Positions 34,215 to 43,029 of a DNA stretch of 64,000 nucleotides are shown here, in pieces (position 1 is the first letter of the stretch; every line of letters begins with the position of its first letter). Both the position numbers and the translations under genes were made by a program. The notes beneath the pieces are model-generated. The model had not been told where the DNA came from and did no database searches. It worked only from the letters and a program-made list of their open reading frames with translations. Origin of the DNA: Methylorubrum extorquens (GTDB taxonomy: Bacteria; Pseudomonadota; Alphaproteobacteria; Rhizobiales; Beijerinckiaceae); NCBI RefSeq assembly GCF_024169925.1, contig NZ_JALJXF010000001.1, positions 2,238,001 through 2,302,000 of the forward strand, written 5' to 3'.

Positions 34215-35555
34215 TCAGTGCGCGCCGCCGCTCTCGACGAACTTGAACAGGAACACGGCCGCGATCACCCACACCACCGGCTTCACCTCGCGGGCGCGCC
34301 CAGTCAGCGCCTTCAGCACGGCGTAGGTGATGAAGCCGAAGGCGACGCCGTTGGCGATGGAATAGGTGAAGGGCATCAGGAGCGCGGTGACGCAGGCCGG
34401 GATCACCTCGGTGAGGTCGTCCCAATCGAGCGCGGTGAGATCGCGCAGCATCAGGCAGGCGACGTAGAACAGGGCCGGCGCGGTGGCGTAGGCCGGCACC
34501 GAGCCGGCGAGCGGCGCAAAGAACAGGCAGGCCAGGAACAGCACGGCCACGGTCGCGGCGGTGAGCCCGGTGCGCCCGCCCTCCTCCACCCCGGCGGCGC
34601 TCTCGAGATAGGCGGTGGTGCTCGACGTGCCGAGCAGCGAGCCGGCGAAGATCGCCGCGGAATCGGCCATCAGCGCCCGGTCGAGCGCGGCCGAGCGCCC
34701 CGTCTCCGGCAGGAGTCCGGCGCGGCCCGCCACCGCCATCAGCGTGCCGGTGGCGTCGAACAGTTCGACGAGGAACAGCACGAGGATGACGTTGAGAAGC
34801 CCCCCGGTGAGCGCGCCGGGGATGTCGAGGGCGAACAGCGTCGGGCTCAGCGAGGGCGGCGCCGAGACGATGCCCTGGAAGGCGTTGCCGGCGAAGACGA
34901 AGCTCAGACCCGTCACCGTCAGGATGGTGAGGAGCAGCGCCGCCTTGATCCGCCGCGCCGAGAGCACCGCCACCATCAGGAAGCCGAGGGCGGCCAGCAC
35001 CGTGCCGGGCTGGCGCAGGTCGCCGAGCGTCACGAAGGTGGCGGGGTTGGCGGCCACCACGCCCGCGTTCTTGAGCGCGATGATCGCCAGGAACAGCCCG
35101 ATGCCGACGGTGAGCGCGATGCGCATGGAGCGCGGGATGCCCGCGACGATGATCCCGCGCAGGCCCGTCAGCGTCACGGCGAGGAAGCACAGGCCGGAGA
35201 TGAACACGGCGCCGAGCGTCGCCTGCCATGTGTAGCCCATGCCCTGGACGACGACGTAGGCGAAGTAGGCGTTGAGCCCCATCCCCGGCGCCAGCGCCAC
35301 CGGCCAGTTGGCGACGAACGCCATCACGAGGGAGCCCAGCGCGGCGATGAGGCATGTGGCGACGAACACCGAGCCCTTCGGCATTCCCGCATCGGCCAGG
35401 ATGCTCGGATTGACGAAGACGATGTAGGCCATGGTGAGGAAGGTGGTCAGCCCCGCCAGCAGTTCGGTGCGGACCGTGGTGCCGTGCGCGCGGAGCTGGA
35501 ACAGGCGCTCCAGCAGGTTCGGCGGCGCGGTGGACGTGTCCCGCTCGGTGTCCAT
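34215..35555 (-). CDS. NCS2-family purine permease (AzgA type)
   Basis: 446-residue inner-membrane transporter with about 12-14 hydrophobic segments. Signatures are TTFLTMAYIVFVNPSILADA near the N-terminus, APGMGLNAYFAYVVVQGMGY and LLGTSSTTAYLESAAGVEEG, which mark the AzgA-like adenine/guanine/hypoxanthine:H+ symporters. It may feed purines as nitrogen sources. Start ATG 35555. It stands alone, with no adjacent purine-degradation genes. Confidence 0.9.
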   Translation of the reverse strand: MDTERDTSTAPPNLLERLFQLRAHGTTVRTELLAGLTTFLTMAYIVFVNPSILADAGMPKGSVFVATCLIAALGSLVMAFVANWPVALAPGMGLNAYFAYVVVQGMGYTWQATLGAVFISGLCFLAVTLTGLRGIIVAGIPRSMRIALTVGIGLFLAIIALKNAGVVAANPATFVTLGDLRQPGTVLAALGFLMVAVLSARRIKAALLLTILTVTGLSFVFAGNAFQGIVSAPPSLSPTLFALDIPGALTGGLLNVILVLFLVELFDATGTLMAVAGRAGLLPETGRSAALDRALMADSAAIFAGSLLGTSSTTAYLESAAGVEEGGRTGLTAATVAVLFLACLFFAPLAGSVPAYATAPALFYVACLMLRDLTALDWDDLTEVIPACVTALLMPFTYSIANGVAFGFITYAVLKALTGRAREVKPVVWVIAAVFLFKFVESGGAH

Positions 35556-35663
35556 TGCCTCACGGCCCCTTCCCGGATGATCGGTTCCGCACCGTCATCG
35601 CAAGGGTCCGCGAAGCAATCCAGTCACCGCAAGCGCGTCAGCCCGCCGTGTCCGTCTGAAGGC

Positions 35664-35918
35664 TCAGCGAACGGCCGTCATCCCGCCGCGGGAGGCCGGG
35701 CCCGACAGGGGCAGGCCGAAGCGGCCGACGCTGGGGCTGAGCGCGTTCGTGGTCCAGCGCGGATCGTGCGGGCGCGGGCGCTCGGAGGGCGGAAGCTGCT
35801 GGATGAGCTGCCGGTAGCGCACGGACGCCTCGTCGTTCGGGAAGGTCTGCGCCATCGCGGTGGCGGCAGGTGTGATGCTGCCGAGGACGAGCGCGGCGAG
35901 GATCGAAAAACGGGTCAT
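35664..35918 (-). CDS. Small exported protein, unknown function
   Basis: 84 residues with a signal peptide (MTRFSILAALVLGSITPAAT, cut after AMA about 22). The mature part is short and hydrophilic (VRYRQLIQQLPPSERPRPHD). No family recognised. Start chosen at ATG 35918 so that the signal peptide is at the N-terminus; 30 further codons upstream are open but unlikely. It follows paoC by 126 bp. Confidence 0.65.
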   Translation of the reverse strand: MTRFSILAALVLGSITPAATAMAQTFPNDEASVRYRQLIQQLPPSERPRPHDPRWTTNALSPSVGRFGLPLSGPASRGGMTAVR

Positions 35919-36044
35919 GGAGGGGGACTTACATTCCGGCCCAAGCCGGTCGGACGATGTTTGCAGGAACGGCGACTCCGACCTGGGCACCCGGATCGCG
36001 ATCCGCAATCCGGGTGCCGTCCGCGCGGGATGGGGCGAAAGGAA

Positions 36045-38282
36045 TCAGGTCCGGCGCTGGGCCGCGCCCTCCCGCTCGTTCCAGCCGTCGATCACCTTGT
36101 CGAGTGTCAGCGGGTAGTCGCGGATGCGCAGACCCGTGGCGTTGTAGACGGCATTGGCGAGTGCCGCCCCGGCGCCGCAGATGCTGACCTCGCCAAGCCC
36201 CTTGCTCTTCAACGGGTTCGCCTTGTCGTCGAGTTCGGGCAGGAACACCGCGTCGATGGCCGGCACGTCGGCATGCGCCGGAACGTGGTACTCGGCCAGA
36301 TCGTGGTTCACGAAGTAGCCGTAGCGGGTGTCGGTCTCGGCCGCCTCCATGAGGGCGGCGCCGATGCCGAAGATCATGCCGCCGAGCGCCTGCGAGCGGG
36401 CGGTCTTCTGGTTGAGGATGCGCCCGCCGGTGAACACGCCAAGCATCCGCCGCAGGCGGATCTCGCCGGTGTCCATATCGACCCCGACCTCGGCAAAATG
36501 CGCGCCGAAGGAATGCTGCGAGAACTTCTCCTTCATCGCGCCGGGCTTGATTTCGCCCTTGGCCTCGACGCCCTGCGCCCCGGCCAGATCCGTCAGCGTC
36601 TCCGAACGGTTGCCGGCCGTGACGCGCCCTTGCGAGAACACCGCACCCTCCGGGCTCATGCCGGCCGATTGCAGCAGCGCCTGGCGGAGGTTGTCGCAGG
36701 CGACGTAGAGCGCCGAGCCGGCCGAGCCCGCGCCGAACGAGCCGCCGGAGCCGGCCGCCTTGGGATAGGTGGTGTCGCCGATCTCGACATGGATGCGCTC
36801 GACCGGCAGGCCCATCATCTCGCCCGCGATCTGCGCCAGGATGGTGTAGGTGCCGGTGCCGATATCGGTCATCGCCATCCGCACGGTCAGCGTGCCGTCG
36901 GGGTTGAGGCGCACCCCGGCCTGCGAGGGCATCAGCGGGTTGAGCCGCGAGGCCGCCGCCATGCCCATGCCGACGAGCCACTGCCCGTCCCGCGTCGTGC
37001 CCGTGGCGCCGCGCTTGTCCCAGCCGAAGCGCTGGGCACCCTCGCGCATGCAGGCGACGAGTTGGCGGGTGGAGAACGGCACCTTCTTTTCCGGATCCTG
37101 CTCCGGCTCGTTGCGGATGCGCAGCTCGATCGGGTCGACCTTCAGCTGTTCGGCCAACTCGTCCATGGCGCATTCGAAGGCGAGCTGGCCGACTGCCTCG
37201 CCCGGTGCCCGCATGGAGGAGGCGATGGGCACGTTCAGGTTGGCGAGCCGGTGCCGGGTCAGACGGTTCTGCGCCGCGTAGAGCGAGCGGGTGACCACGG
37301 CCGAGGTCTCGTAGAACGGATCCCCCGGCGCGGTGGCCGACCAGGATTCGTGGGCGATGGCAGTGAGCCGCCCGTTCTCGTCGGCGCCCAGGCGAATGCG
37401 CTGGATTGTGTCGCTACGGTGGGTCGCGACGTGGAATTCCTGCTGGCGGGTCAGCGCAACCTTCACCGGGCGCTTGAGGCTCTTCGAGGCCAGCGCGGAC
37501 AGGATCGCCTCGGGCTGCGGCTGGAGCTTCGCACCGAAGCCGCCGCCCACATAGTGCGAGACGAGCCGCACGTTCTCCGGCTTCAGCTTCAGGACCGAGG
37601 CGAGCGAGGTCTGGCCGCGGTTGAGCATCTGGTTGGCGGTGAACAGGGTTACGCGCTCGCCGTCCGGCCCTGCCTCCCACGAGGCGATGGTCGCGTGCGG
37701 CTCCATCTGTGCGTGGATCTGCACCGGCGTGGTGTATTCGACGTCGAGCTTCACCGGGGCGCCGGCGAAGGCGCCGTCGAAGTCGCCGAGCTTGGAGTCC
37801 GGCTGCGTCTGCGCCGGCTTCGGTTCGATCGCCGTAGGCCGGGCCGCCTTCAGCGAGGCCTCGGGCGTCTGCACATCGTACTCGGCCTTGACCAGCGCAG
37901 CCGCCGCGCGGGCCTGCTCGAAGCTCTGCGCCACCACGAAGGCGATGGGCTGGCCGTGGAAGCGGATCTCGGTGCCCTGCAATTGCGGGTAGACCTGTTC
38001 CTTCTTCTCCCCCTGCTCCGGCACGTTCTCGTGGGTCATCACGAGGAGCACGCCCGGCGCGCGCTTGGCCGCGGAGACGTCGAGGCTGCGGATGCGGCCT
38101 TTGGCGATGCCGGCCTCGACGAGGAAGCCGTAGGCGGGGTTCTTCAGGTCGCGGGTCTCGTAGGCGTAGGGCGCAGCGCCCGTCACCTTGAGGCGCCCCT
38201 CGATGCGGTCGATGGGGCGGCCGACGAGCCCGTCCGGCTTACCGTCGAGGGGCGTCGCGCCGATCGGCTGGTTCATGTCCAT
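36045..38282 (-). CDS. paoC: Molybdenum aldehyde oxidoreductase, molybdopterin-binding subunit
   Basis: 745-residue large subunit of the xanthine oxidase family, PaoC/YagR type. Seen: VGRPIDRIEGRLKVTGAAPY at the N-terminus, YVGGGFGAKLQPQPEA and AMTDIGTGTYTILAQIAGEM for Mo-cofactor binding, and GGSFGAGSAGSALY. The E in the C-terminal QALGGMIFGIGAAL region follows the family plan. It oxidises aldehydes, possibly toxic aromatic or aliphatic ones. Start ATG 38282 has GAGG nine bases before it. Last structural gene of paoA-B-C; 11 bp after paoB. Confidence 0.9.
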   Translation of the reverse strand: MDMNQPIGATPLDGKPDGLVGRPIDRIEGRLKVTGAAPYAYETRDLKNPAYGFLVEAGIAKGRIRSLDVSAAKRAPGVLLVMTHENVPEQGEKKEQVYPQLQGTEIRFHGQPIAFVVAQSFEQARAAAALVKAEYDVQTPEASLKAARPTAIEPKPAQTQPDSKLGDFDGAFAGAPVKLDVEYTTPVQIHAQMEPHATIASWEAGPDGERVTLFTANQMLNRGQTSLASVLKLKPENVRLVSHYVGGGFGAKLQPQPEAILSALASKSLKRPVKVALTRQQEFHVATHRSDTIQRIRLGADENGRLTAIAHESWSATAPGDPFYETSAVVTRSLYAAQNRLTRHRLANLNVPIASSMRAPGEAVGQLAFECAMDELAEQLKVDPIELRIRNEPEQDPEKKVPFSTRQLVACMREGAQRFGWDKRGATGTTRDGQWLVGMGMAAASRLNPLMPSQAGVRLNPDGTLTVRMAMTDIGTGTYTILAQIAGEMMGLPVERIHVEIGDTTYPKAAGSGGSFGAGSAGSALYVACDNLRQALLQSAGMSPEGAVFSQGRVTAGNRSETLTDLAGAQGVEAKGEIKPGAMKEKFSQHSFGAHFAEVGVDMDTGEIRLRRMLGVFTGGRILNQKTARSQALGGMIFGIGAALMEAAETDTRYGYFVNHDLAEYHVPAHADVPAIDAVFLPELDDKANPLKSKGLGEVSICGAGAALANAVYNATGLRIRDYPLTLDKVIDGWNEREGAAQRRT

Positions 38283-38293
38283 GGCGGATTTCC

Positions 38294-39268
38294 TCAGGCG
38301 CGCAGGGCTTCGGCGACGGTGGCGCGCAGCGTCCGGCGGGTGAGCGGGATCTTGAAGTCGTTGGTGCCCTGGCCGCGGGCGCCGTCCAGCACCCGGTCTG
38401 CGGCGGCATCGGCCGAGCCGGTCTCGACCAGCGCAGTCTCCGCCGCTTCGACGCGCCAGGGCTTATGGGCCAGCCCACCGAAGGCGAGCTTGGCCAGCTT
38501 CGGCTTGTCGCCTTCGCCCTTGGCGATGATCGCGGCGATGGAGACCGTGGCGAAGGCATAGGACGCCCGGTCGCGGACCTTGCGGTAGAGGTGCACGCCC
38601 TCGACGGGTTTGGGGAGCGTCACGGCGGTGATGAGTTCGCCGGCCTTCAAGTCGGTCTCGATCTGCGGAGTGTCGCCGGGCAGGCGGTGGAAGTCTGCCA
38701 TCGCGATGCTGCGCTTGGCGCCCTGCGGATCGACCGTCTCGACGGTGGCGTCGAGGACGCGCATCGCCACGTTCATGTCGGAGGGGTTGGTGGCGATGCA
38801 GGCATCGCTCGCCCCCAGCACCGCCATGATCCGGTTGAACCCGCCGATGGCCGCACAGCCCGAGCCAGGCTCGCGCTTGTTGCAGGGCTTGGTCGTGTCA
38901 TAGAAATAGTAGCAGCGGGTGCGCTGCAGCAGGTTGCCGGCGGTGGTCGCCTTGTTGCGCAACTGGCCCGAAGCGCCCGCGAGCAGGGCCTTGCCCAGCA
39001 CCGCGTAGTCCTTGCGCACCCGCGGATGCGCGGCGAGGTCGGAATTGCGCACCAGCGCGCCGATGCGCAGGCCGCCCTCCTCCGTGTCGGTCACCTCGGC
39101 CAGCGGCAGGCGGTTGACGTCGATCAGGGTCGCGGGCGTCTCGATCTGGAGTTTCATCAGGTCGAGCAGGTTGGTGCCGCCGGCGATGAAGCGGGCGCCG
39201 GGCCGCTCGGCGGCGAGACGCGCGGCGTCCTGAATCGTGGCCGGGCGCTCATAGGCGAAAGCCTTCAT
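38294..39268 (-). CDS. paoB: Aldehyde oxidoreductase, FAD-binding subunit
   Basis: 324-residue FAD subunit. FAD site: [20 protein letters not shown] and [12 protein letters not shown]. The insert [20 protein letters not shown], with a further Cys, carries the extra [4Fe-4S] cluster known from E. coli PaoB, a strong discriminator from ordinary xanthine dehydrogenases. It passes electrons from the Mo/2Fe-2S subunits to the acceptor. It lies between paoA (13 bp) and paoC (11 bp). Confidence 0.92.
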   Translation of the reverse strand: MKAFAYERPATIQDAARLAAERPGARFIAGGTNLLDLMKLQIETPATLIDVNRLPLAEVTDTEEGGLRIGALVRNSDLAAHPRVRKDYAVLGKALLAGASGQLRNKATTAGNLLQRTRCYYFYDTTKPCNKREPGSGCAAIGGFNRIMAVLGASDACIATNPSDMNVAMRVLDATVETVDPQGAKRSIAMADFHRLPGDTPQIETDLKAGELITAVTLPKPVEGVHLYRKVRDRASYAFATVSIAAIIAKGEGDKPKLAKLAFGGLAHKPWRVEAAETALVETGSADAAADRVLDGARGQGTNDFKIPLTRRTLRATVAEALRA

Positions 39269-39281
39269 GGGGTTCGCCTCC

Positions 39282-39932
39282 TCAAATCTTGGTGCTGGCG
39301 TCGCGGATCGCCGCGACGATGTTGGGATAGGCCGAGCAGCGGCAGATGTTGCCGCTCATCCGCTCGCGGATTTCCGCGTCCGTGAGCGAGGCCTTCTGCG
39401 TCAGGTCGTCGGTGACGTGGCTTGGCCAGCCCGCCTCGATCTCCGAGAACATGCCGGCGGCCGAGCAGATCTGGCCCGGCGTGCAGTAGCCGCACTGGTA
39501 GCCGTCGTGGTGCAGGAAGGCGGCCTGAAGCGGGTGCAGGGTGTCCCCGTCCGCCAGCCCCTCGATGGTGGTGACGGAATCGCCCTCGTGCATCACCGCG
39601 AGCGAGAGGCACGAATTGATGCGCCGGCCGTTCACCAGCACCGTGCAGGCGCCGCACTGGCCGTGGTCGCAGCCCTTCTTCGAACCGTTGAGGTCGAGAT
39701 GCTCGCGCAGGGCGTCGAGCAGGGTCGTGCGGGTGTCGAGGGTGAGATTGTGCCGGGTGCCGTTGATCTCGAGCGAGACCGGCATGGTCTGCGGCTGCGG
39801 ATCGACCGCCACCGGGGCCGCCTCCGCCCGGCCGCGCAGGGAAGCACCCAGTGTCGCCAGCGCGGCGCAGCTTCCCATCACCGTGCGACGCGATGGATCG
39901 AAGCGTCGGTCTCTCGTCGAATGGTCCGTCAT
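39282..39932 (-). CDS. paoA: Aldehyde oxidoreductase, 2Fe-2S subunit with Tat-type signal
   Basis: 216-residue iron-sulfur subunit. Plant-type cluster [20 protein letters not shown] and the second cluster [11 protein letters not shown] ... [11 protein letters not shown] are complete. The N-terminus ([20 protein letters not shown] then RAEAAP) is a twin-arginine-like export signal, as in E. coli PaoA. The whole complex is therefore probably assembled in the cytoplasm and exported folded. ATG 39932 is chosen for this signal. First gene of the operon. The PaoD-like maturation factor is not adjacent. Confidence 0.9.
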   Translation of the reverse strand: MTDHSTRDRRFDPSRRTVMGSCAALATLGASLRGRAEAAPVAVDPQPQTMPVSLEINGTRHNLTLDTRTTLLDALREHLDLNGSKKGCDHGQCGACTVLVNGRRINSCLSLAVMHEGDSVTTIEGLADGDTLHPLQAAFLHHDGYQCGYCTPGQICSAAGMFSEIEAGWPSHVTDDLTQKASLTDAEIRERMSGNICRCSAYPNIVAAIRDASTKI

Positions 39933-40091
39933 CAGGCCTGCCGTCCCGCGCATCCGGACCGGCCGCGTGTGGCGGCCAGTCTGGAATGGATCGAAATCTG
40001 ACAGGCGGAACGCGACAGCGCTCAAGTTGATCCGAGGCGAGCCCGCGCCCCTATGGCGCAGCGGCGCGGTCTGCCCGGCGGATCGGAAGCT

Positions 40092-41351
40092 TCAGCTCCA
40101 GGCGTGGAGCGGCGGGTTCACCCCATTGAGAGCGTGGTTGCCGATGATCGCATATTTCCAGCGCACGGGATCGTGAAGCGTGTGGGTGCGGGCGTTGCGC
40201 CAGTGGCGGTCGAGGTTGTGCTCGGCGAGCGTCGAACGGGTGCCGGAGAGTTCGAATAGGATGTTGGCGGCCGCGAGCGCGGTCTCGGTCGTGAGCACCT
40301 TGGCCTCTGCGACCGCGATCTGGGCCGCCGCCACGCTCTCGGCGGTCGGGTTCGCCAGCGCGGCGTCGATGGCCAGCCCGGCCCGGTCGAGCAGGGCTTC
40401 CGCCGCGTGCTGGCGGATCGTCAGGTCGCCGATGGTGCGGATGGTGTAGGGGTCGTCGGAGGCCCGCTCCCCGCCGCTGTCGATCCAGGGGCGCGCCTTC
40501 TCGCGCACGAAGTCGATGGTGTCGTCGAGCGCCTCGCGGCCGATCCCGGCATCGACGGCAGCCTGGATGATCTGGAAGATGGCGCCGTCCGCCCGCGGCG
40601 CCTCGTAAGCGCGGTAGCCCGGCACGAGGTGGCTTTTTTCCACCCGCACGTCCTCGATGATGACGGTGCCGCTGGCCGTCCCCCGCTGGCCGAAGGCCGA
40701 CCAGTCGTCGATCACGGTGAGGCCGGGCGCATCGCGCTCGGCGATGGCGTACCAGGCGCGGCCCTCCCCATCGAGGGCGACGATCGGCACGAGATGGGCG
40801 AGGAGCGCGCCCGACGAGTAGAACTTCTGGCCGCGCACGATGACGTGGTCGCCGTGATCGGTGAAGCGGGTCTCGAACTCGGCGGCGCGCTTGGTGCCGC
40901 GCTCCGAGAAGGCGTTGCCGAAGCGGGTGCCCTTCAGGACTTCGGCGAAGAGAAGCGCCTGCTGCTCCGGATCGGAGACGGTGCGGACCGCCGCGACGAT
41001 GCCGAGATGGTTCTGCGCGATCTGCGCGATGGAGGGGTCGGCCGCGGCGATGATCGCGATCACCTGCGCCAGCGTCTTGTAGGAGACCTCCGGCCCGCCA
41101 TGGGCCCGCGGCACGTTGATCGACCACAGGCCGCTCTGGGAAAAGGCGTCGAGCTCGGCGAGCGGCCGGGCATTGGTGCGGTCGCGCTCGGACGCGCCCT
41201 CGCGGAAAGCTTTCGCCAGCTCGTGAGCGATGCGGATCGCCTCGGCGTCGTCGCGGATGACGTGGGCCGGGGTCGCGGGGCGCGCGGGCCCCGGCACGCC
41301 CTGCGGCCGGCTGCCGGCCTCGGCCGTGGTGGGATTGACGGCGATGGTCAT
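40092..41351 (-). CDS. sfnB: SfnB-family sulfur acquisition oxidoreductase
   Basis: 419-residue acyl-CoA dehydrogenase-fold flavoprotein of the SfnB/DszC group, which supports growth on dimethyl sulfone and similar organosulfur sources. Typical segments: NVPRAHGGPEVSYKTLAQVI, GTRFGNAFSERGTKRAAEFE, RGQKFYSSGALLAHLVPIVA and a C-terminal DPVRWKYAIIGNHALNGVNP. It needs reduced flavin from a partner reductase that is not in the window. It follows sfnG in the same direction, but a 273-bp repeat-filled gap separates them. Confidence 0.9.
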   Translation of the reverse strand: MTIAVNPTTAEAGSRPQGVPGPARPATPAHVIRDDAEAIRIAHELAKAFREGASERDRTNARPLAELDAFSQSGLWSINVPRAHGGPEVSYKTLAQVIAIIAAADPSIAQIAQNHLGIVAAVRTVSDPEQQALLFAEVLKGTRFGNAFSERGTKRAAEFETRFTDHGDHVIVRGQKFYSSGALLAHLVPIVALDGEGRAWYAIAERDAPGLTVIDDWSAFGQRGTASGTVIIEDVRVEKSHLVPGYRAYEAPRADGAIFQIIQAAVDAGIGREALDDTIDFVREKARPWIDSGGERASDDPYTIRTIGDLTIRQHAAEALLDRAGLAIDAALANPTAESVAAAQIAVAEAKVLTTETALAAANILFELSGTRSTLAEHNLDRHWRNARTHTLHDPVRWKYAIIGNHALNGVNPPLHAWS

Positions 41352-41410
41352 GGAGCGGTCTCCGTCGATGGAGGGAAGAATGGCTGGCTGCGTCCTGTCG
41401 GAAGCCCCCC

Positions 41411-41601
41411 CCTCTCCCCGCGCGCGGGGAGAGGCCCGCAGGCACCTTGTCGTGCCTGCGGGAAGCGGAGGCGAAGCCGGAGCGGCGGTGAGGGGGCGGC
41501 TCCGGATGAGCCCTTCCGGCCAAGCCCCCTCACCCTCGGCTGCCGCCTTGCCGCGCCGACCACAGGGTCGTCGCGGCCCTCTCCCCGCTCGGGGAGAGGG
41601 A
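41411..41601. repeat. Composite palindromic intergenic repeat between sfnG and sfnB
   Basis: Three inverted repeats in a row: CCTCTCCCCGCGCGCGGGGAGAGG-type (41411-41434); CCCGCAGGCA-ccttgtcg-TGCCTGCGGG (41435-41462); and CCCTCTCCCCGctCGGGGAGAGGG-type (41578-41601). The same first and third units occur at 31905-31931. Strong secondary structure in the sfn transcript is expected and may reduce sfnB relative to sfnG. Confidence 0.8.
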
Positions 41602-41624
41602 AAATGCGGCTGATGGCGTAAGGG

Positions 41625-42737
41625 TCAGGCCGCCTCGGCCCGGCGCTCGCGGGCGGCTTCCAGCGCGCGGACCCGCGGGATCACGTGCTCGCCGAAATAC
41701 TGCACCTCCTCTTGGAAGTGCAGGAAGGCCAGGAGCGCGAGATCGACGCCGGCATCCTTGAGAGCGAGGATGCGCTCGGCGATCTGGTCGGGCGTGCCGA
41801 TCAGGTTGGTCTTGAAGCCGTCGTTGTACTGGACGAGATCCTCGAAGCTCGACTTCGCCCAGTTGCCCTCGCCCTCGGGCGAAGCCTTGCCGGCGTTCTT
41901 CACCTCGTGACCGAAGGCCTTCACCGCGTCCGGGTCGGCGTTCTCGATGATCTCCTGAAGGACGGCGCGGGCCTCCTCCTCCGTCTCGCGGGCGATGACG
42001 AAGGCGTTGACGCCGACCTTCACGGAATGGCCGTTCGCCTGGGCCTTGGCCTGCAGATCCGCGACCTGCGCCCGCACGCCCTCCGGGGTGTTGCCGTTGG
42101 TGAAGTACCAATCGGAGACGCGGGCGGCCATGTCGCGGGCCGCGCGCGAGGAGCCGCCCTGGAAGATTTCCGGCAGGTTCGGCCCCGGCTTCGGCTTCAG
42201 GGTGTAGTCCGTGTAGCGGTAGAAATCGCCGCGGAAGCTGAAGGCGTCCTGCGTCCAGATCCCGCGCAGGGAGCGGATGAACTCCTCCGAGCGGCGGTAG
42301 CGCTCGTCGTGATCGAGCCAGGGCTCGCCGATCGCCCGGAACTCGCCGGAGAACCAGCCCGAGACGATGTTGACCGCGATCCGCCCCTCCGTGAGCTGGG
42401 AGATCGTGGCGATCTGCTTGGCGGCGAGCGTCGGGTTCCACGGGCCGGGCAGGATCGCGGCGATCACCGTCAGCCGGGTCGTGGCGGCGGCCAGCGCGTG
42501 GCTGAAGGCCACCGATTCGTGCTGGTACTCGGCGCCGTAGCCGGCGGTGAAGCGGATCTGGGTCAGCGCGTAATCGAAGCCCGCGGCTTCCGCGATCTGC
42601 GCGAGCTTGCGATTGTAATCCGCATCCCAGCTCGTGCGCTGCTCGATCTTGCTGATGACGAGGCCACCCGAGACGTTGGGCACCCAGTAGGCGAAGCGGA
42701 TCGGCTCGGGCGAGGAGGATGCGTTGCGGACGGACAT
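41625..42737 (-). CDS. sfnG: Dimethyl sulfone monooxygenase
   Basis: 370-residue FMNH2-dependent luciferase-like monooxygenase that converts dimethyl sulfone to methanesulfinate. Family marks: FAYWVPNVSGGLVISKIEQR at the N-terminus, QIRFTAGYGAEYQHESVAFS, AAILPGPWNPTLAAKQIATI and NIVSGWFSGEFRAIGEPWLD. The C-terminal FLHFQEEVQYFGEHVIPRVR is typical for SfnG. It provides sulfur from an abundant C1-sulfur compound, which suits a methylotroph. Its promoter region holds a perfect 6-bp palindrome and a TTGACG promoter candidate. Confidence 0.93.
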   Translation of the reverse strand: MSVRNASSSPEPIRFAYWVPNVSGGLVISKIEQRTSWDADYNRKLAQIAEAAGFDYALTQIRFTAGYGAEYQHESVAFSHALAAATTRLTVIAAILPGPWNPTLAAKQIATISQLTEGRIAVNIVSGWFSGEFRAIGEPWLDHDERYRRSEEFIRSLRGIWTQDAFSFRGDFYRYTDYTLKPKPGPNLPEIFQGGSSRAARDMAARVSDWYFTNGNTPEGVRAQVADLQAKAQANGHSVKVGVNAFVIARETEEEARAVLQEIIENADPDAVKAFGHEVKNAGKASPEGEGNWAKSSFEDLVQYNDGFKTNLIGTPDQIAERILALKDAGVDLALLAFLHFQEEVQYFGEHVIPRVRALEAARERRAEAA

Positions 42738-42789
42738 GGTGGCGCGGCGCTCGCTTTGAGAAGCGTTGATCTGGAACAGTTCGAGGCGA

Positions 42790-42855
42790 TGACAGGTATT
42801 GCTGTCACGTCATCTCGTCGTGTTGGATCATTGCTGCGGAACAACGCGCCGTCAA
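42790..42855 (-). promoter_or_regulatory. Candidate sfnG promoter and operator
   Basis: Minus strand: TTGACG (42855-42850), 17 bp, AATGAT (42832-42827). Just downstream is the palindrome TGACAG-gtattg-CTGTCA (42790-42807, plus coordinates), placed to block transcription or bind a regulator. It lies about 52 bp before the sfnG start. Confidence 0.5.
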
Positions 42856-42973
42856 AGGAATGATCGGGCGTATTTTCAGCTCATCGCGAAAGCTCGTTCT
42901 TCGCCGTACCGCATCCGGGCGAAGATCGTTGTCGTTGAATACGATTCGCCATCGGGAGCACGCCGAAACGAAA

Positions 42974-42999
42974 AGAGCCGCCCCGTGTGGGGCGGCTCT
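42974..42999 (-). terminator. Intrinsic terminator of mrcA
   Basis: Minus strand: AGAGCCGCCCC-acac-GGGGCGGCTCT then TTTCGTTTCG. About 30 bp after the mrcA stop. Confidence 0.85.
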
Positions 43000-43029
43000 C
43001 TGTCGATACCGGGTCGTGGTGGACGGGCT

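Noticed and set aside
34071..38561. A single 1496-codon open frame on the plus strand
   Set aside because: It is antisense to the purine permease and paoC. Arg/His/Gly/Glu-rich composition, no domains; a GC-rich shadow of genuine genes.
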